From: Acinetobacter geminorum
Lineage (GTDB): Bacteria; Pseudomonadota; Gammaproteobacteria; Pseudomonadales; Moraxellaceae
Reading direction: 5' to 3'
Assembly (NCBI RefSeq): GCF_013009345.1
Contig: NZ_JABELE010000012.1
Coordinates: 62,001 to 126,000, forward strand
Length of the DNA stretch: 64,000 nucleotides
The notes beneath the pieces were generated by a model. That model made no database searches. It saw nothing but the letters and a program-made list of their open reading frames with translations, and was not told where the DNA came from. Each line of letters begins with the position of its first letter. The stretch's first letter is position 1. Of this stretch, positions 1 through 8,012 are shown piece after piece. The translations under genes were made by a program, and so were the position numbers.

Positions 1-1589
1 TTAAATGGGTTCTTTTACTCAAAGACGACCAAATTATTGACGCCACTATTCAAGATCACAAAGCTGGTAATGTAACTTATGGTCACCGTTTCCATGCACC
101 AGAAGCTGTGACTTTAGCGCATGCAAATGACTACTTAGCTGCTTTAGAAAAAGCGTATGTTGTTGCGAACTTTGAAAAGCGTCAAGCAACCATTCAAGAA
201 CAAGTGAAAAAGTTAGCTGATGAAGTGAACGCAACTGCAATTGTTCCAACTGACTTACTTGATGAAGTAACAAGTCTGGTTGAATGGCCTGTAGCTTTAC
301 GTGCAACTTTTGAAGAGCGCTACCTAGCTGTTCCTCAAGAAGCTCTTATTACGACAATGCAAGACAACCAGAAATATTTCTGTTTGATCAATGCGGAAGG
401 TAAATTACAGCCTTACTTTATTACTGTTTCAAATATTGAGTCTAAAGACCCGACTCAAATTATTGAAGGTAACGAAAAAGTTGTTCGCCCTCGTTTGTCT
501 GATGCTGAATTCTTCTTCTTACAAGATCAAAAGCAACCGCTTGCATCTCGTAAAGAAAAATTAGCAAACATGGTATTCCAAGCACAGCTTGGTACGCTTT
601 GGGACAAATCAACACGTATTGCAAAACTTGCAGTTGCATTATCTTCAATCACTGGTGCAAACCCAGCTGATGCTGAAAAAGCTGCATTACTTGCTAAATG
701 CGACTTAACCTCTGAGCTTGTTGGTGAATTCCCAGAACTTCAAGGTATTGCGGGTACTTACTACGCGCGTATTGAAGGCGAAAACACTGAAGTTTCAGAA
801 GCTTTAGGTGAACAATACTTACCAAAATTTGCAGGTGATGTTTTACCTAAAACCAAAACAGGTACAACTATTGCTCTTGCTGATCGTTTAGATACGCTGG
901 TTGGTATTTTCGGTATTGGACAAGCGCCTACAGGTTCTAAAGACCCGTTTGCTCTTCGTCGTTCAGCAATTGGTATCTTACGTTTAATCATTGAAAATGA
1001 GCTAGACGTAACAATTGAAGAGTTAGTGAATCTTGCACTTCAAGGTTATGGCGATATCGTTAAAGACCACGACAAAACTCGCGCTGATGCTGTTGCGTTC
1101 TTGGAAGGTCGTTACCGTGCTAAGTATGAAGACCAAGGCGTTGCTGTTGACGTACTTCAAGCAGTTCAAGCTCTTGCACCAAAATCTCCACTTGATTTTG
1201 ACAAGCGTGTAAATGCTGTTAACCACTTCCGCACATTACCTGAAGCTGCTGCACTTGCTGCTGCAAATAAACGTGTTGCCAATATTCTTGCCAAAGAAGC
1301 AACACCTGAAGGTTCTGTAGTTGAAGCAAACTTGGTTGAAGACGCTGAAAAAGCATTATTTGCTGAACTTCAAGCAGTGACACCTGTGGTTGAACCATTA
1401 CTTGCAGCAAAAGATTACACAGCTGCCCTTTCTAAGCTTGCAGCACTTCGCGCACCGATTGATGCATTCTTTGATGGCGTAATGGTTATGGCAGATGATG
1501 CTGACCTGAAGGCAAACCGTTTACGTTTATTAGCTCAGTTGCGTAACTTGTTTACTGCTGTGGCTGATGTGAGTGTGTTGCAAGGCTAA
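1..1589 (+). CDS. glyS: Glycine--tRNA ligase beta subunit, C-terminal part (5' end outside window)
   Basis: The reading frame is open from base 3 to the TAA at 1587-1589, so the gene enters from the left and lacks its N-terminus. About 528 codons are present; bacterial GlyS is usually about 690 residues, so roughly the first 160 are missing. The first residues include GHRF, a conserved GlyS segment, followed by the long helical HD-like body (NEKVVRPRLSDAEFFF, GIAGTYYAR, DPFALRR) and the C-terminal DALR-like anticodon-binding region near VMVMADD. GlyS pairs with GlyQ (alpha subunit, expected just upstream) in the alpha2beta2 enzyme that charges tRNA-Gly in the cytoplasm. The ATG at 108 is internal and is not the start. 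The identification rests on strong motif recognition. Confidence 0.96.
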   Translation, partial: KWVLLLKDDQIIDATIQDHKAGNVTYGHRFHAPEAVTLAHANDYLAALEKAYVVANFEKRQATIQEQVKKLADEVNATAIVPTDLLDEVTSLVEWPVALRATFEERYLAVPQEALITTMQDNQKYFCLINAEGKLQPYFITVSNIESKDPTQIIEGNEKVVRPRLSDAEFFFLQDQKQPLASRKEKLANMVFQAQLGTLWDKSTRIAKLAVALSSITGANPADAEKAALLAKCDLTSELVGEFPELQGIAGTYYARIEGENTEVSEALGEQYLPKFAGDVLPKTKTGTTIALADRLDTLVGIFGIGQAPTGSKDPFALRRSAIGILRLIIENELDVTIEELVNLALQGYGDIVKDHDKTRADAVAFLEGRYRAKYEDQGVAVDVLQAVQALAPKSPLDFDKRVNAVNHFRTLPEAAALAAANKRVANILAKEATPEGSVVEANLVEDAEKALFAELQAVTPVVEPLLAAKDYTAALSKLAALRAPIDAFFDGVMVMADDADLKANRLRLLAQLRNLFTAVADVSVLQG

Positions 1590-1616
1590 GCTCTGTAATT
1601 CATTGAAATAACTTAG

Positions 1617-1650
1617 AAACCCTGCTAATAATAGTGGGGTTTTCTTTTTA
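1617..1650 (+). terminator. Intrinsic terminator after glyS
   Basis: AAACCC at 1617-1622 pairs with GGGTTT at 1637-1642, extended inward by wobble pairs. A T-rich tract follows. It lies 28 bp after the glyS stop and before the next gene on the same strand. Confidence 0.7.
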
Positions 1651-1667
1651 AACAGATCTACTCAAGT

Positions 1668-2630
1668 ATGTCTAAGTTATCACAAACGCAAAAAGTCGCA
1701 GAATTCTTAAAAACGTATCCAAATAAAAAATTTAATGCACGAGAGATTGCCGAATCTATCATTCAAAAATATCCAGAAGATTATGACCAAAAAAGGAAAA
1801 ATAATCGTTTTGAATCAGAAGCAGACTTCTTACAACAAATTGTCCGTGAAATTAGTAGCGGAGCAAAAACCAATATTCTAAAAGTATCCCCACATATTCA
1901 CCTACAAGATCAACCTCGGCCAAGACAATTCTGGTTTGATCCCCACACAATTTATGAAGCAAACCATAATATAAATTCAGATATTAGCGAATCTCTTTTA
2001 GACAGTTTAGAACCTGAAATTAATTTGCCAATTATAAAGTCTGGGAATTTATCTGAGCATGATTTATACCCTATTCTTACCGAATTTCTAAAGTCAGAAC
2101 TCAATTTATATTGCCTCAGAATAGATGAAAAACGATCTAAGAATTCTCGAGGACAAAATGGTAATCAATGGTTGCATCCCGATATTGTTGCCATGCAACC
2201 TTTAGACAGACACTGGAATGAACTAGTTAAAAGTTGCGTTAAACACGGTTCTGGACAAAATGCTCGCTTATGGTCATTTGAAGTAAAAAAAGAACTCAAT
2301 AGCACAAATATTCGTAGTAGCTTCTTTCAAGCTGTAAGTAACTCAAGCTGGGCAAATGAAGGATATTTAGTTGCAACCTCGATTTCTACAAGTGATGTTG
2401 AAGATGAACTCCGTATGTTATCTGCATTACACGGTATTGGTGTCATTTTATTAATACCAGAAAACCCAACTGAAAGTGAAATTTTATTGCCCGCACGCAG
2501 ACGAACAGAAGTTGATTGGCAATCTATTAATCGTATTGTGAATGAAAATGCTGACTTCAAAAATTTTATTGAGCTTGTATCTATCTATTATCAAACTGGT
2601 CGTATTCGTACACAGGATTGGAACCATTAA
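1668..2630 (+). CDS. HrgA/COG2958-like protein: N-terminal winged helix, C-terminal PD-(D/E)XK-like region
   Basis: 320 residues. Residues 1-75 (VAEFLKTYPNKKFNAREIAE, then a conserved FLQQIVREIS segment) resemble the HARE-type winged helix seen in some restriction and chromatin-linked proteins. The C-terminal half contains HPDIVAMQ and, about 30 residues on, WSFEVKKEL. This spacing of PD and E-x-K fits the PD-(D/E)XK nuclease fold. I recall this architecture as the HrgA/COG2958 family, named from a Helicobacter restriction locus, but could not search for it. There is no methylase or restriction partner nearby; it sits alone between glyS and a convergent EamA gene. The ATG at 1668 has no strong Shine-Dalgarno sequence. 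Nuclease activity is inference only. Confidence 0.6.
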   Translation: MSKLSQTQKVAEFLKTYPNKKFNAREIAESIIQKYPEDYDQKRKNNRFESEADFLQQIVREISSGAKTNILKVSPHIHLQDQPRPRQFWFDPHTIYEANHNINSDISESLLDSLEPEINLPIIKSGNLSEHDLYPILTEFLKSELNLYCLRIDEKRSKNSRGQNGNQWLHPDIVAMQPLDRHWNELVKSCVKHGSGQNARLWSFEVKKELNSTNIRSSFFQAVSNSSWANEGYLVATSISTSDVEDELRMLSALHGIGVILLIPENPTESEILLPARRRTEVDWQSINRIVNENADFKNFIELVSIYYQTGRIRTQDWNH

Positions 2631-2641
2631 TAAGAAAGGAG

Positions 2642-2663
2642 AAGGGGTCCCATCACACCCCTT
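2642..2663. terminator. Hairpin between convergent genes
   Basis: AAGGGGT (2642-2648) pairs with ACCCCTT (2657-2663), and the flanking GGAGA/TTTCTCC can extend the stem. A pyrimidine-rich tract follows on the plus strand. The hairpin overlaps the last codons of the convergent EamA gene. Confidence 0.5.
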
Positions 2664-3552
2664 TCTTTCTCCTCCAATTCATCCACACCAAACTCCCCAC
2701 AATAATCACTCCACCTAACAGCACCATCATTGACGGTTTTTCATTTAAGAAAACAACTGCCAAACTCATTGCGACAATCGGCGAACAATATAAAAAATTC
2801 GATGCAATTGTTAACGGCATATTTTTAAGAACATAGCCCCAAAGTACATAAGCCATCGCACTTGGGAAAATACCCAACAAAACTATAGACATATTGGCTT
2901 GCCAAGTAGCATGTAAAATTTCATGGGGTAAATGAGTACTATAAAATAGTAAAGGAATGGTTCCGAACCAAATGATGTAGCACATCATGCTCAAGGCATC
3001 ATAATTTAAAGCAAATTTCTTATATAAATTAAAGTACAGCCCCCATGCAATTGCAGCTAAAACAATTAATAAACTATAAGGGCTCGGTACACCAAAACCA
3101 TGATCTCCACTAACCACCAACACGGCGCCGCAAAGCCCCAATAAAATACATAGCCACTGTTTGAACCGAATTTGCTCTTTAAAAACTAAAGTTGAAATAA
3201 TAAAGGTAAATAGCGGAATAGATTGACTTAAAATGCTGGAGGCAACCGCAGTCACATATTGTTGCCCTGTATTTATCAGCAAATGATGCAGTGTTACAGA
3301 GAAAAATCCTAACACCCCAAGCGCAGGAGCATCTTTCCACTTTAAAGGCTGAATGCCTTTTTTTATGACCAAAAGCAGTAAAGAAAATGAAGCAATTAAA
3401 AAGCGAAGCAAGGCAATATGCTGCGGTGTATATGAATGCAAAGCACTATGCACACCAATAGGTGAATAACCCCAACAAAAAACGGTCACAGCAATACACA
3501 AATAGAGCTTAAATGCGGGAGGCTGGGTTTCGGCAGCAAGAGGAATTGCCAT
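2653..3552 (-). CDS. DMT-superfamily (EamA) transporter
   Basis: 299 residues with about ten hydrophobic segments arranged as two EamA repeats (for example FCWGYSPIGVHSALHSYTP near the start and ASNFLYCSPIVAMSLAVVFL near the end). This is the standard length and topology of inner-membrane drug/metabolite exporters. The substrate cannot be told from sequence. It is divergent from a LysR-type regulator 108 bp away, which probably controls it. The start ATG at 3552 gives a full-length first repeat. Confidence 0.88.
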   Translation of the reverse strand: MAIPLAAETQPPAFKLYLCIAVTVFCWGYSPIGVHSALHSYTPQHIALLRFLIASFSLLLLVIKKGIQPLKWKDAPALGVLGFFSVTLHHLLINTGQQYVTAVASSILSQSIPLFTFIISTLVFKEQIRFKQWLCILLGLCGAVLVVSGDHGFGVPSPYSLLIVLAAIAWGLYFNLYKKFALNYDALSMMCYIIWFGTIPLLFYSTHLPHEILHATWQANMSIVLLGIFPSAMAYVLWGYVLKNMPLTIASNFLYCSPIVAMSLAVVFLNEKPSMMVLLGGVIIVGSLVWMNWRRKKGV

Positions 3553-3585
3553 GTTAAATCTGCACTAATGAAATGGAACTCTTTC

Positions 3586-3602
3586 ATCATATGCGCATGG
3601 AT
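3586..3602. promoter_or_regulatory. Candidate LysR operator in divergent intergenic region
   Basis: An imperfect 17-bp palindrome, ATCATATGCGCATGGAT, centred on TGCGCA lies between the EamA transporter and the LysR regulator. LysR-type sites are typically interrupted dyads of this size. No expression evidence is visible, so the assignment is inferred from position and symmetry. Confidence 0.3.
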
Positions 3603-3660
3603 AGTTCAATAAAATTAACTTATATTGAGTTTAATATTCATTAAAAGTGAATAACAAAAC

Positions 3661-4527
3661 ATGGATATCTCTCAATTAAAGATGTTCCAAACCGTGGTTG
3701 AATGCGGAACAATGACTAAAGCATCAATGCAACTGCATTGTGTACCATCCAACATTACGACACGGATTAAACAACTCGAAGAAGAGCTTGGTGCACCTTT
3801 GTTTTATCGTGAAGGTAAAGCTTTAAAACTCACTCCATCAGGAGAAATCTTTATAGATTATTGCCATAAAATTTTAGCGCTATGCGATGAAGCTAAACGA
3901 AGCATTCATCCAGATGCACCACCTTCTGGCCCATTAAAAATTGGAGCAATTGAATCTTCTGCCACAACACGTTTACCCAATTTACTTGCGAAATATCATC
4001 AACGTTTTCCAGAAGTTTCCATTCAAATTATTACCGGCACATGGAAACAGCTATTAGTCGATATTTCTCAGCACAAACTTGATGGGGCAATTGTCGCAGG
4101 TAATATTGAGTTTCCGATGCTCAATAAGCTCAACATTTACCAAGAAGACATGGTCTTAATTGCATCTGAATCTTTGGGAGAAATTCATTGCCAAGAAGAT
4201 TTGATTGGTAAAGAAATTTTTATGTGGACTGAAGGCTGTCCTTACCGTGCAGCTCTCGAAGAATGGCTTAAGCTTAAAAACATCTCTCTTCCCATCACCA
4301 GCATTACCAGCTATGCCACGATTATTGGTTGTGTCAGTGCAGGCTCAGGGGTGGCTCTGGTGCCTAAAAGTATTTATGAGCAATATAAGAATTTGGCTCA
4401 TATCCAAAGTTATAAATTTGAATATCTTGCCTTTATGCAAAATCACTTTTTCTGGCACAAAAATGTGAGCAACCATAAAGCCAGAGACATGTTTATAGAA
4501 TTGATTAAGACTGAATTTAGTTTATGA
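3661..4527 (+). CDS. LysR-family transcriptional regulator
   Basis: 288 residues. The N-terminal winged helix-turn-helix (residues about 1-60: LKMFQTVVECGTMTKASMQL, then TRIKQLEEELGAPLFYR) is the classic LysR DNA-binding domain. Residues about 90-285 form the LysR substrate-binding domain (GPLKIGAIESSATTRLP; GCVSAGSGVALVPKS). Its divergent position next to the EamA exporter suggests it senses that exporter's substrate. The effector is unknown. The start ATG at 3661 gives the usual short lead into the helix-turn-helix. Confidence 0.92.
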   Translation: MDISQLKMFQTVVECGTMTKASMQLHCVPSNITTRIKQLEEELGAPLFYREGKALKLTPSGEIFIDYCHKILALCDEAKRSIHPDAPPSGPLKIGAIESSATTRLPNLLAKYHQRFPEVSIQIITGTWKQLLVDISQHKLDGAIVAGNIEFPMLNKLNIYQEDMVLIASESLGEIHCQEDLIGKEIFMWTEGCPYRAALEEWLKLKNISLPITSITSYATIIGCVSAGSGVALVPKSIYEQYKNLAHIQSYKFEYLAFMQNHFFWHKNVSNHKARDMFIELIKTEFSL

Positions 4528-4674
4528 ATCATTGCAATGATCCGTTTAGCGCTATTAAATGATGATTTATCGTAATCAAATCGTATGGGTTTTATCTCAT
4601 TGCAGTACAAGCTTTATTTTTAACAGTAAGATCATCACTTCATCTTTTGATTCTGGTTGGGGAGATTGATCCAT

Positions 4675-5094
4675 ATGAAAACCTTACAAGTGTTATGCGT
4701 TGCAAGTTCTATATTGGCTTCATCAACCTTATTTGCAGAAACAACACAGCCACAGCAAGTTGTTGAAACGACACCTAAAACACAACCTTATGGTGACAAT
4801 CCTAGCTTAGGGCGCGTACTGTTGTATAAAACAGGCAAAGGTATACAAAATTTAGGAAACTCTATTCAAGGTGCTTCTGAAAAAACATCGAATAAAATTA
4901 GTGAGAAATGGCAAAACACCAAAGAATTTACTGCTGAAAAAGCAGAAGTGGTTCAACAAAAAACAGATACCGCCAAAGTATTTACCGAACAGAAAATAGA
5001 GCAAGCCAAACAAAATATTACCAGTAGCCGAAATGGTGAAAATATTCCGATCGAGCAAGGTGAATTAAGTAAATCGAGCACAACAGCTAACTAA
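4675..5094 (+). CDS. Small secreted Lys/Glu/Gln-rich protein, function unknown
   Basis: 139 residues from the ATG at 4675, which has GGGGAG 10 bp upstream; an in-frame TTG at 4657 is less likely. Residues 1-23 are a signal peptide ending SSTLFAE. The mature part is hydrophilic and helical (NKISEKWQNTKEFTAEKAE, then QQKTDTAKVFTEQKIEQAKQ). It has the amphipathic, LEA/apolipoprotein-like composition of the larger repeat protein at 8013-8813, sharing the FTAEK motif and a similar signal peptide. No catalytic motif is visible. It is followed on the same strand by a lipoprotein gene. Confidence 0.7.
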   Translation: MKTLQVLCVASSILASSTLFAETTQPQQVVETTPKTQPYGDNPSLGRVLLYKTGKGIQNLGNSIQGASEKTSNKISEKWQNTKEFTAEKAEVVQQKTDTAKVFTEQKIEQAKQNITSSRNGENIPIEQGELSKSSTTAN

Positions 5095-5188
5095 TTTTTG
5101 GATAGCGCGATAACTTCACGCTCTTATAAACACAGATATTCATCTAGAAATAATGTCATTAACTATAAGAAAGCTAGGAATCTGCCTT

Positions 5189-5623
5189 ATGAATAGTCAA
5201 AAACTCCTCTTTTCAACACTATGCTGCTTAGCATTAACTGCATGTGCGACCTCTACACCTCCTTCTTCACCTTATTCTCAGGCACAAGTTTTAGAACAAG
5301 ATACGAATATCGAGGCTTATCCCTCTACCACAGGTAATGTAGCCAAACTCATTAAACAAGATAAACAAGCTTGTATGATTGAATTTACTGGCTATTTAGG
5401 GGGTGGACATGTAACTGAGCACTGGACTTTTAATAATAATGGTCTGATTTCAGCGACCTCATCGACTATGCAATATCCTGATGAATCAGGCATATTAAAT
5501 CAGGCAACTAACTCTACAACTAAAAGCTCAACGACATTTAATATTCAAGATCCAGAAATTCAGAATAATTTCAAGAAGCTCCAAAACAACTTTAATCCAG
5601 CGAATCTAGCAAAGTGTAATTAA
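5189..5623 (+). CDS. Hypothetical lipoprotein
   Basis: 144 residues from the ATG at 5189, with AGGA about 12 bp upstream; an in-frame upstream ATG at 5153 would put 12 extra residues before the signal. The signal peptide ends in a clear lipobox, LTAC, so the mature protein begins with a lipidated Cys. The mature part contains a polar, Ser/Thr-rich linker and FTGYLGGGHVTEHWTF, with a final Cys near the C-terminus. I do not recognise the family. It is probably an outer-membrane or periplasmic lipoprotein. Confidence 0.7.
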   Translation: MNSQKLLFSTLCCLALTACATSTPPSSPYSQAQVLEQDTNIEAYPSTTGNVAKLIKQDKQACMIEFTGYLGGGHVTEHWTFNNNGLISATSSTMQYPDESGILNQATNSTTKSSTTFNIQDPEIQNNFKKLQNNFNPANLAKCN

Positions 5624-5641
5624 TACTTTTTACATAAAAAG

Positions 5642-5671
5642 CCCGTTGCAGAAGTTACCCTTTGCAACGGG
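5642..5671 (-). terminator. Intrinsic terminator of the S8 protease operon
   Basis: CCCGTTGCA (5642-5650) pairs perfectly with TGCAACGGG (5663-5671). On the minus strand the stem is followed by CTTTTTATG. It lies about 55 bp past the protease stop codon and may also slow transcription coming from the lipoprotein gene. Confidence 0.8.
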
Positions 5672-5726
5672 TTATAGCTATTTATAAATTTCTTGGACCT
5701 AATTTAAAAAATTATAAATAAGCTAT

Positions 5727-7082
5727 TTAATTAATAGTCAAACCATTTGTTGCAGCCATTAAATCAATACGAGGGAAAACCAATCCCGTTCTTGGGTCAG
5801 TAATTGGTTTACCGGTCGTTTTTAAACGACTAATCGTTTGATCAATACTTTCTGTCGGACTCACACGATTTGCTCGTAATAAAGCAATTGCACCTGCCAC
5901 ATGTGGTGTCGCTTGAGATGTACCTCCCATGGTATAACCACCCGCCGTGATCATTGCTCCCGGTGCCAATAAGGTCACAAGACTACCACCATTACTAAAG
6001 CACGCTACCTTATCTGCCGCTGTGGTTGGGTCGGAACATTTCACTGGATTCCCCCATGACACACCACCAATATTACTATCATAAACAGCACCTACTCTTA
6101 CTGCACCAGCTACACAAGCAGGAGATGAGATGCCATCTGAAAATGCATCATTACCTGAAGCGACTACAGGCACCACACCAGCAGCTCGTGCATTGGCAAA
6201 TGCAGTTCCATAACTGCTATCACTACACTCAGAGGTATATTTAACACCCGGTACGCCAAGGCTCAAGTTAACTGCTTTAATATTATAGGTTTGTGCATTA
6301 TTTACAGCCCAGTTAATCCCTGCGAGGATATCACTATCATAAGCTGTGCTTACCCATTTACCTTGGGATCTCACTTTTCTAAAGACATCAATGCCTATAA
6401 TTTTGGTCTTGGTAGCAACCTTAGATACGATCCCTGAAACATTACTACCATGCCCATCATCATCTAAAGCGCCATCATCTGGTGCACTATCAAATGAATA
6501 AACCACTCGACATGTGTTTGATGGTGTATTTACTGCCGTACAGCCAAAATCAGAGTGAAGATAATTCACACCTGTATCAATCACCGCCACACTAGAGCCT
6601 TCGCCCGTAAAACCATTGGTATTGGCTTGTGGTTGATTAATTAAAGGTAAACTTTCATTGGTCGTAGTCTGGTTAATACGGTTCGGATAAACCGCTTTAA
6701 CATTTGGATCATTTAATAAAGTCACCAAAGCTTCGCGATTACTAATTCGATAGAAAGCTAAAGGCAAATTATTGTAGTCCCGAAGTACTTGTACACCACC
6801 AGCACGGTTAAACCTTGCCTGTATATTCTTTTTATTTGTTGCAATATAACTCCGCCGTTCTAAACCGGAAGGCACACTCACCGAAGGAATATTGTATTCG
6901 ACGATTAAATCATTCGAATCATTATTAACCAAGGCATCCAAATCAATTTTGCCCTGAAATACTTTTTGTTTTGCTGCTTGATTTAACCGCTGTTTAGCAC
7001 CTTTAGAGTCCAAAGGAAGAGCGGATGCAGTTGTACTTAATATTGTACATAGACCTAATAGAAATAACGTTTTACTTTGCAT
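5727..7082 (-). CDS. Secreted subtilisin-like (S8) serine protease
   Basis: 451 residues from the ATG at 7082, preceded by GGAG; an in-frame upstream start at 7112 would mask the signal peptide. Residues 1-22 are a Sec signal (FLLGLCTILSTTASA). Residues about 40-145 look like an inhibitor-I9-type propeptide. The catalytic domain follows, with Asp169 (AVIDTG), His211 (DDGHGSNVSG), oxyanion Asn311 (ASGND) and Ser389 (GGTSQATPHVAGA). There is no C-terminal autotransporter barrel, so it is probably exported and then released, or moved by type II secretion. An A. baumannii serine protease called PKF has been linked to serum resistance; this may be its equivalent, but I cannot verify that. It is cotranscribed with the membrane protein gene just upstream. 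Confidence 0.93.
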   Translation of the reverse strand: MQSKTLFLLGLCTILSTTASALPLDSKGAKQRLNQAAKQKVFQGKIDLDALVNNDSNDLIVEYNIPSVSVPSGLERRSYIATNKKNIQARFNRAGGVQVLRDYNNLPLAFYRISNREALVTLLNDPNVKAVYPNRINQTTTNESLPLINQPQANTNGFTGEGSSVAVIDTGVNYLHSDFGCTAVNTPSNTCRVVYSFDSAPDDGALDDDGHGSNVSGIVSKVATKTKIIGIDVFRKVRSQGKWVSTAYDSDILAGINWAVNNAQTYNIKAVNLSLGVPGVKYTSECSDSSYGTAFANARAAGVVPVVASGNDAFSDGISSPACVAGAVRVGAVYDSNIGGVSWGNPVKCSDPTTAADKVACFSNGGSLVTLLAPGAMITAGGYTMGGTSQATPHVAGAIALLRANRVSPTESIDQTISRLKTTGKPITDPRTGLVFPRIDLMAATNGLTIN

Positions 7083-7117
7083 TATTTTTCTCCGTAGTTT
7101 TTCAACTAACAATTTGC

Positions 7118-7426
7118 TTATTTCGCTTTTATTTCATTTGCTGGATCTTTTTCTGGATCAATCGGTTGAATAGAAAGATCACTTTTTGTGTCATAAAAAG
7201 GGACGGTATCAGCTGATACCGATTGAGGATGAGTTGAATGTTGAGATAGATTTTTAGGTTGAGTAGGCTCCTTAAGTTTAGAAAGAAAGGACGCGGTGTC
7301 TGGTTGTGGCGAATTCGACTCATGTAAAGCAGAATTGAACACATCAGATGCACCACTTGTTGGCTTAAGATAAAGAACAACGGCGACCAAGCCGACCAAT
7401 ACAAGAAGGGAAGCAATAATTTTCAT
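7118..7426 (-). CDS. Small membrane-anchored protein, function unknown, upstream of protease
   Basis: 102 residues. Residues 1-20 (IIASLLVLVGLVAVVLYL) form one N-terminal transmembrane segment or uncleaved signal; the rest is polar, Pro/Ser-rich and probably unstructured in the periplasm. It ends 35 bp before the protease start on the same strand, so the two form an operon. I do not recognise a family. Being paired with a secreted protease suggests an accessory, inhibitor or export-related role, which is inference. Confidence 0.6.
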   Translation of the reverse strand: MKIIASLLVLVGLVAVVLYLKPTSGASDVFNSALHESNSPQPDTASFLSKLKEPTQPKNLSQHSTHPQSVSADTVPFYDTKSDLSIQPIDPEKDPANEIKAK

Positions 7427-8012
7427 CTGTCATATCTCTGTTTTTTTGTTTATAGATATCTATTTTTATTTTTGATTATTCGAAATAAAGTGTCATTTCT
7501 TTCAATATATTTCATGTGAAATTTCTATTTCATGAAATATACAAACCTGAGAAAAGCCAAAGTACCTTTTCCCGAATAAGCAAAAATACAGTTCTGCCCT
7601 GTACATTTATATTTCTGGCAGAAGATGGTTCAAAAAAGTGCTAAAAAAGCACTCCATTCTCATAATAAGCAATAATTATGCCGTTTCCTCTAATAAATAA
7701 TTAGATTCACATCACATTTAAAGATATAAAGAACAAGTCAGGAAAAAACGAAAGAGAAAAAATTAAAGGATCTTTTTTAAAAAAGGAAAGACAATGGAGT
7801 TTAATTAGAATATCTAACAAATAAATGTTCTTTTTCACTTTATTATTAATTTTTATTAATCTTCACAATTTATCCCTAGTCTGTTTACTCAACGTAACAC
7901 TGTTGTAACATTTTTATGAAGTTAGTTCCCAAGCCCATATTTCCTTGGCTATGATTCGTTTGCGTTTATGAAATACCTCACTAAAAGGGTATATTCTTTG
8001 AAGGATATCGCA
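7427..8012. other. 586-bp intergenic region with two hairpins and no convincing ORF
   Basis: AT-rich spacer between the divergently transcribed protease operon and the repeat-protein gene. It holds an inverted repeat TTCTGCC/GGCAGAA (7592-7598 with 7617-7623) and an orphan minus-strand terminator-like hairpin at 7631-7653. No coding frame has a credible start. Promoters for both flanking units must lie here, but I cannot place them confidently. Confidence 0.5.
7631..7653 (-). terminator. Orphan minus-strand terminator-like hairpin
   Basis: Read on the minus strand, AGTGCT pairs with AGCACT across a five-T loop and is followed by a run of five T residues. No known gene ends into it: the only minus-strand genes nearby begin downstream at 7426. 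It could end a small RNA or shield the protease operon from read-through. Confidence 0.45.
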
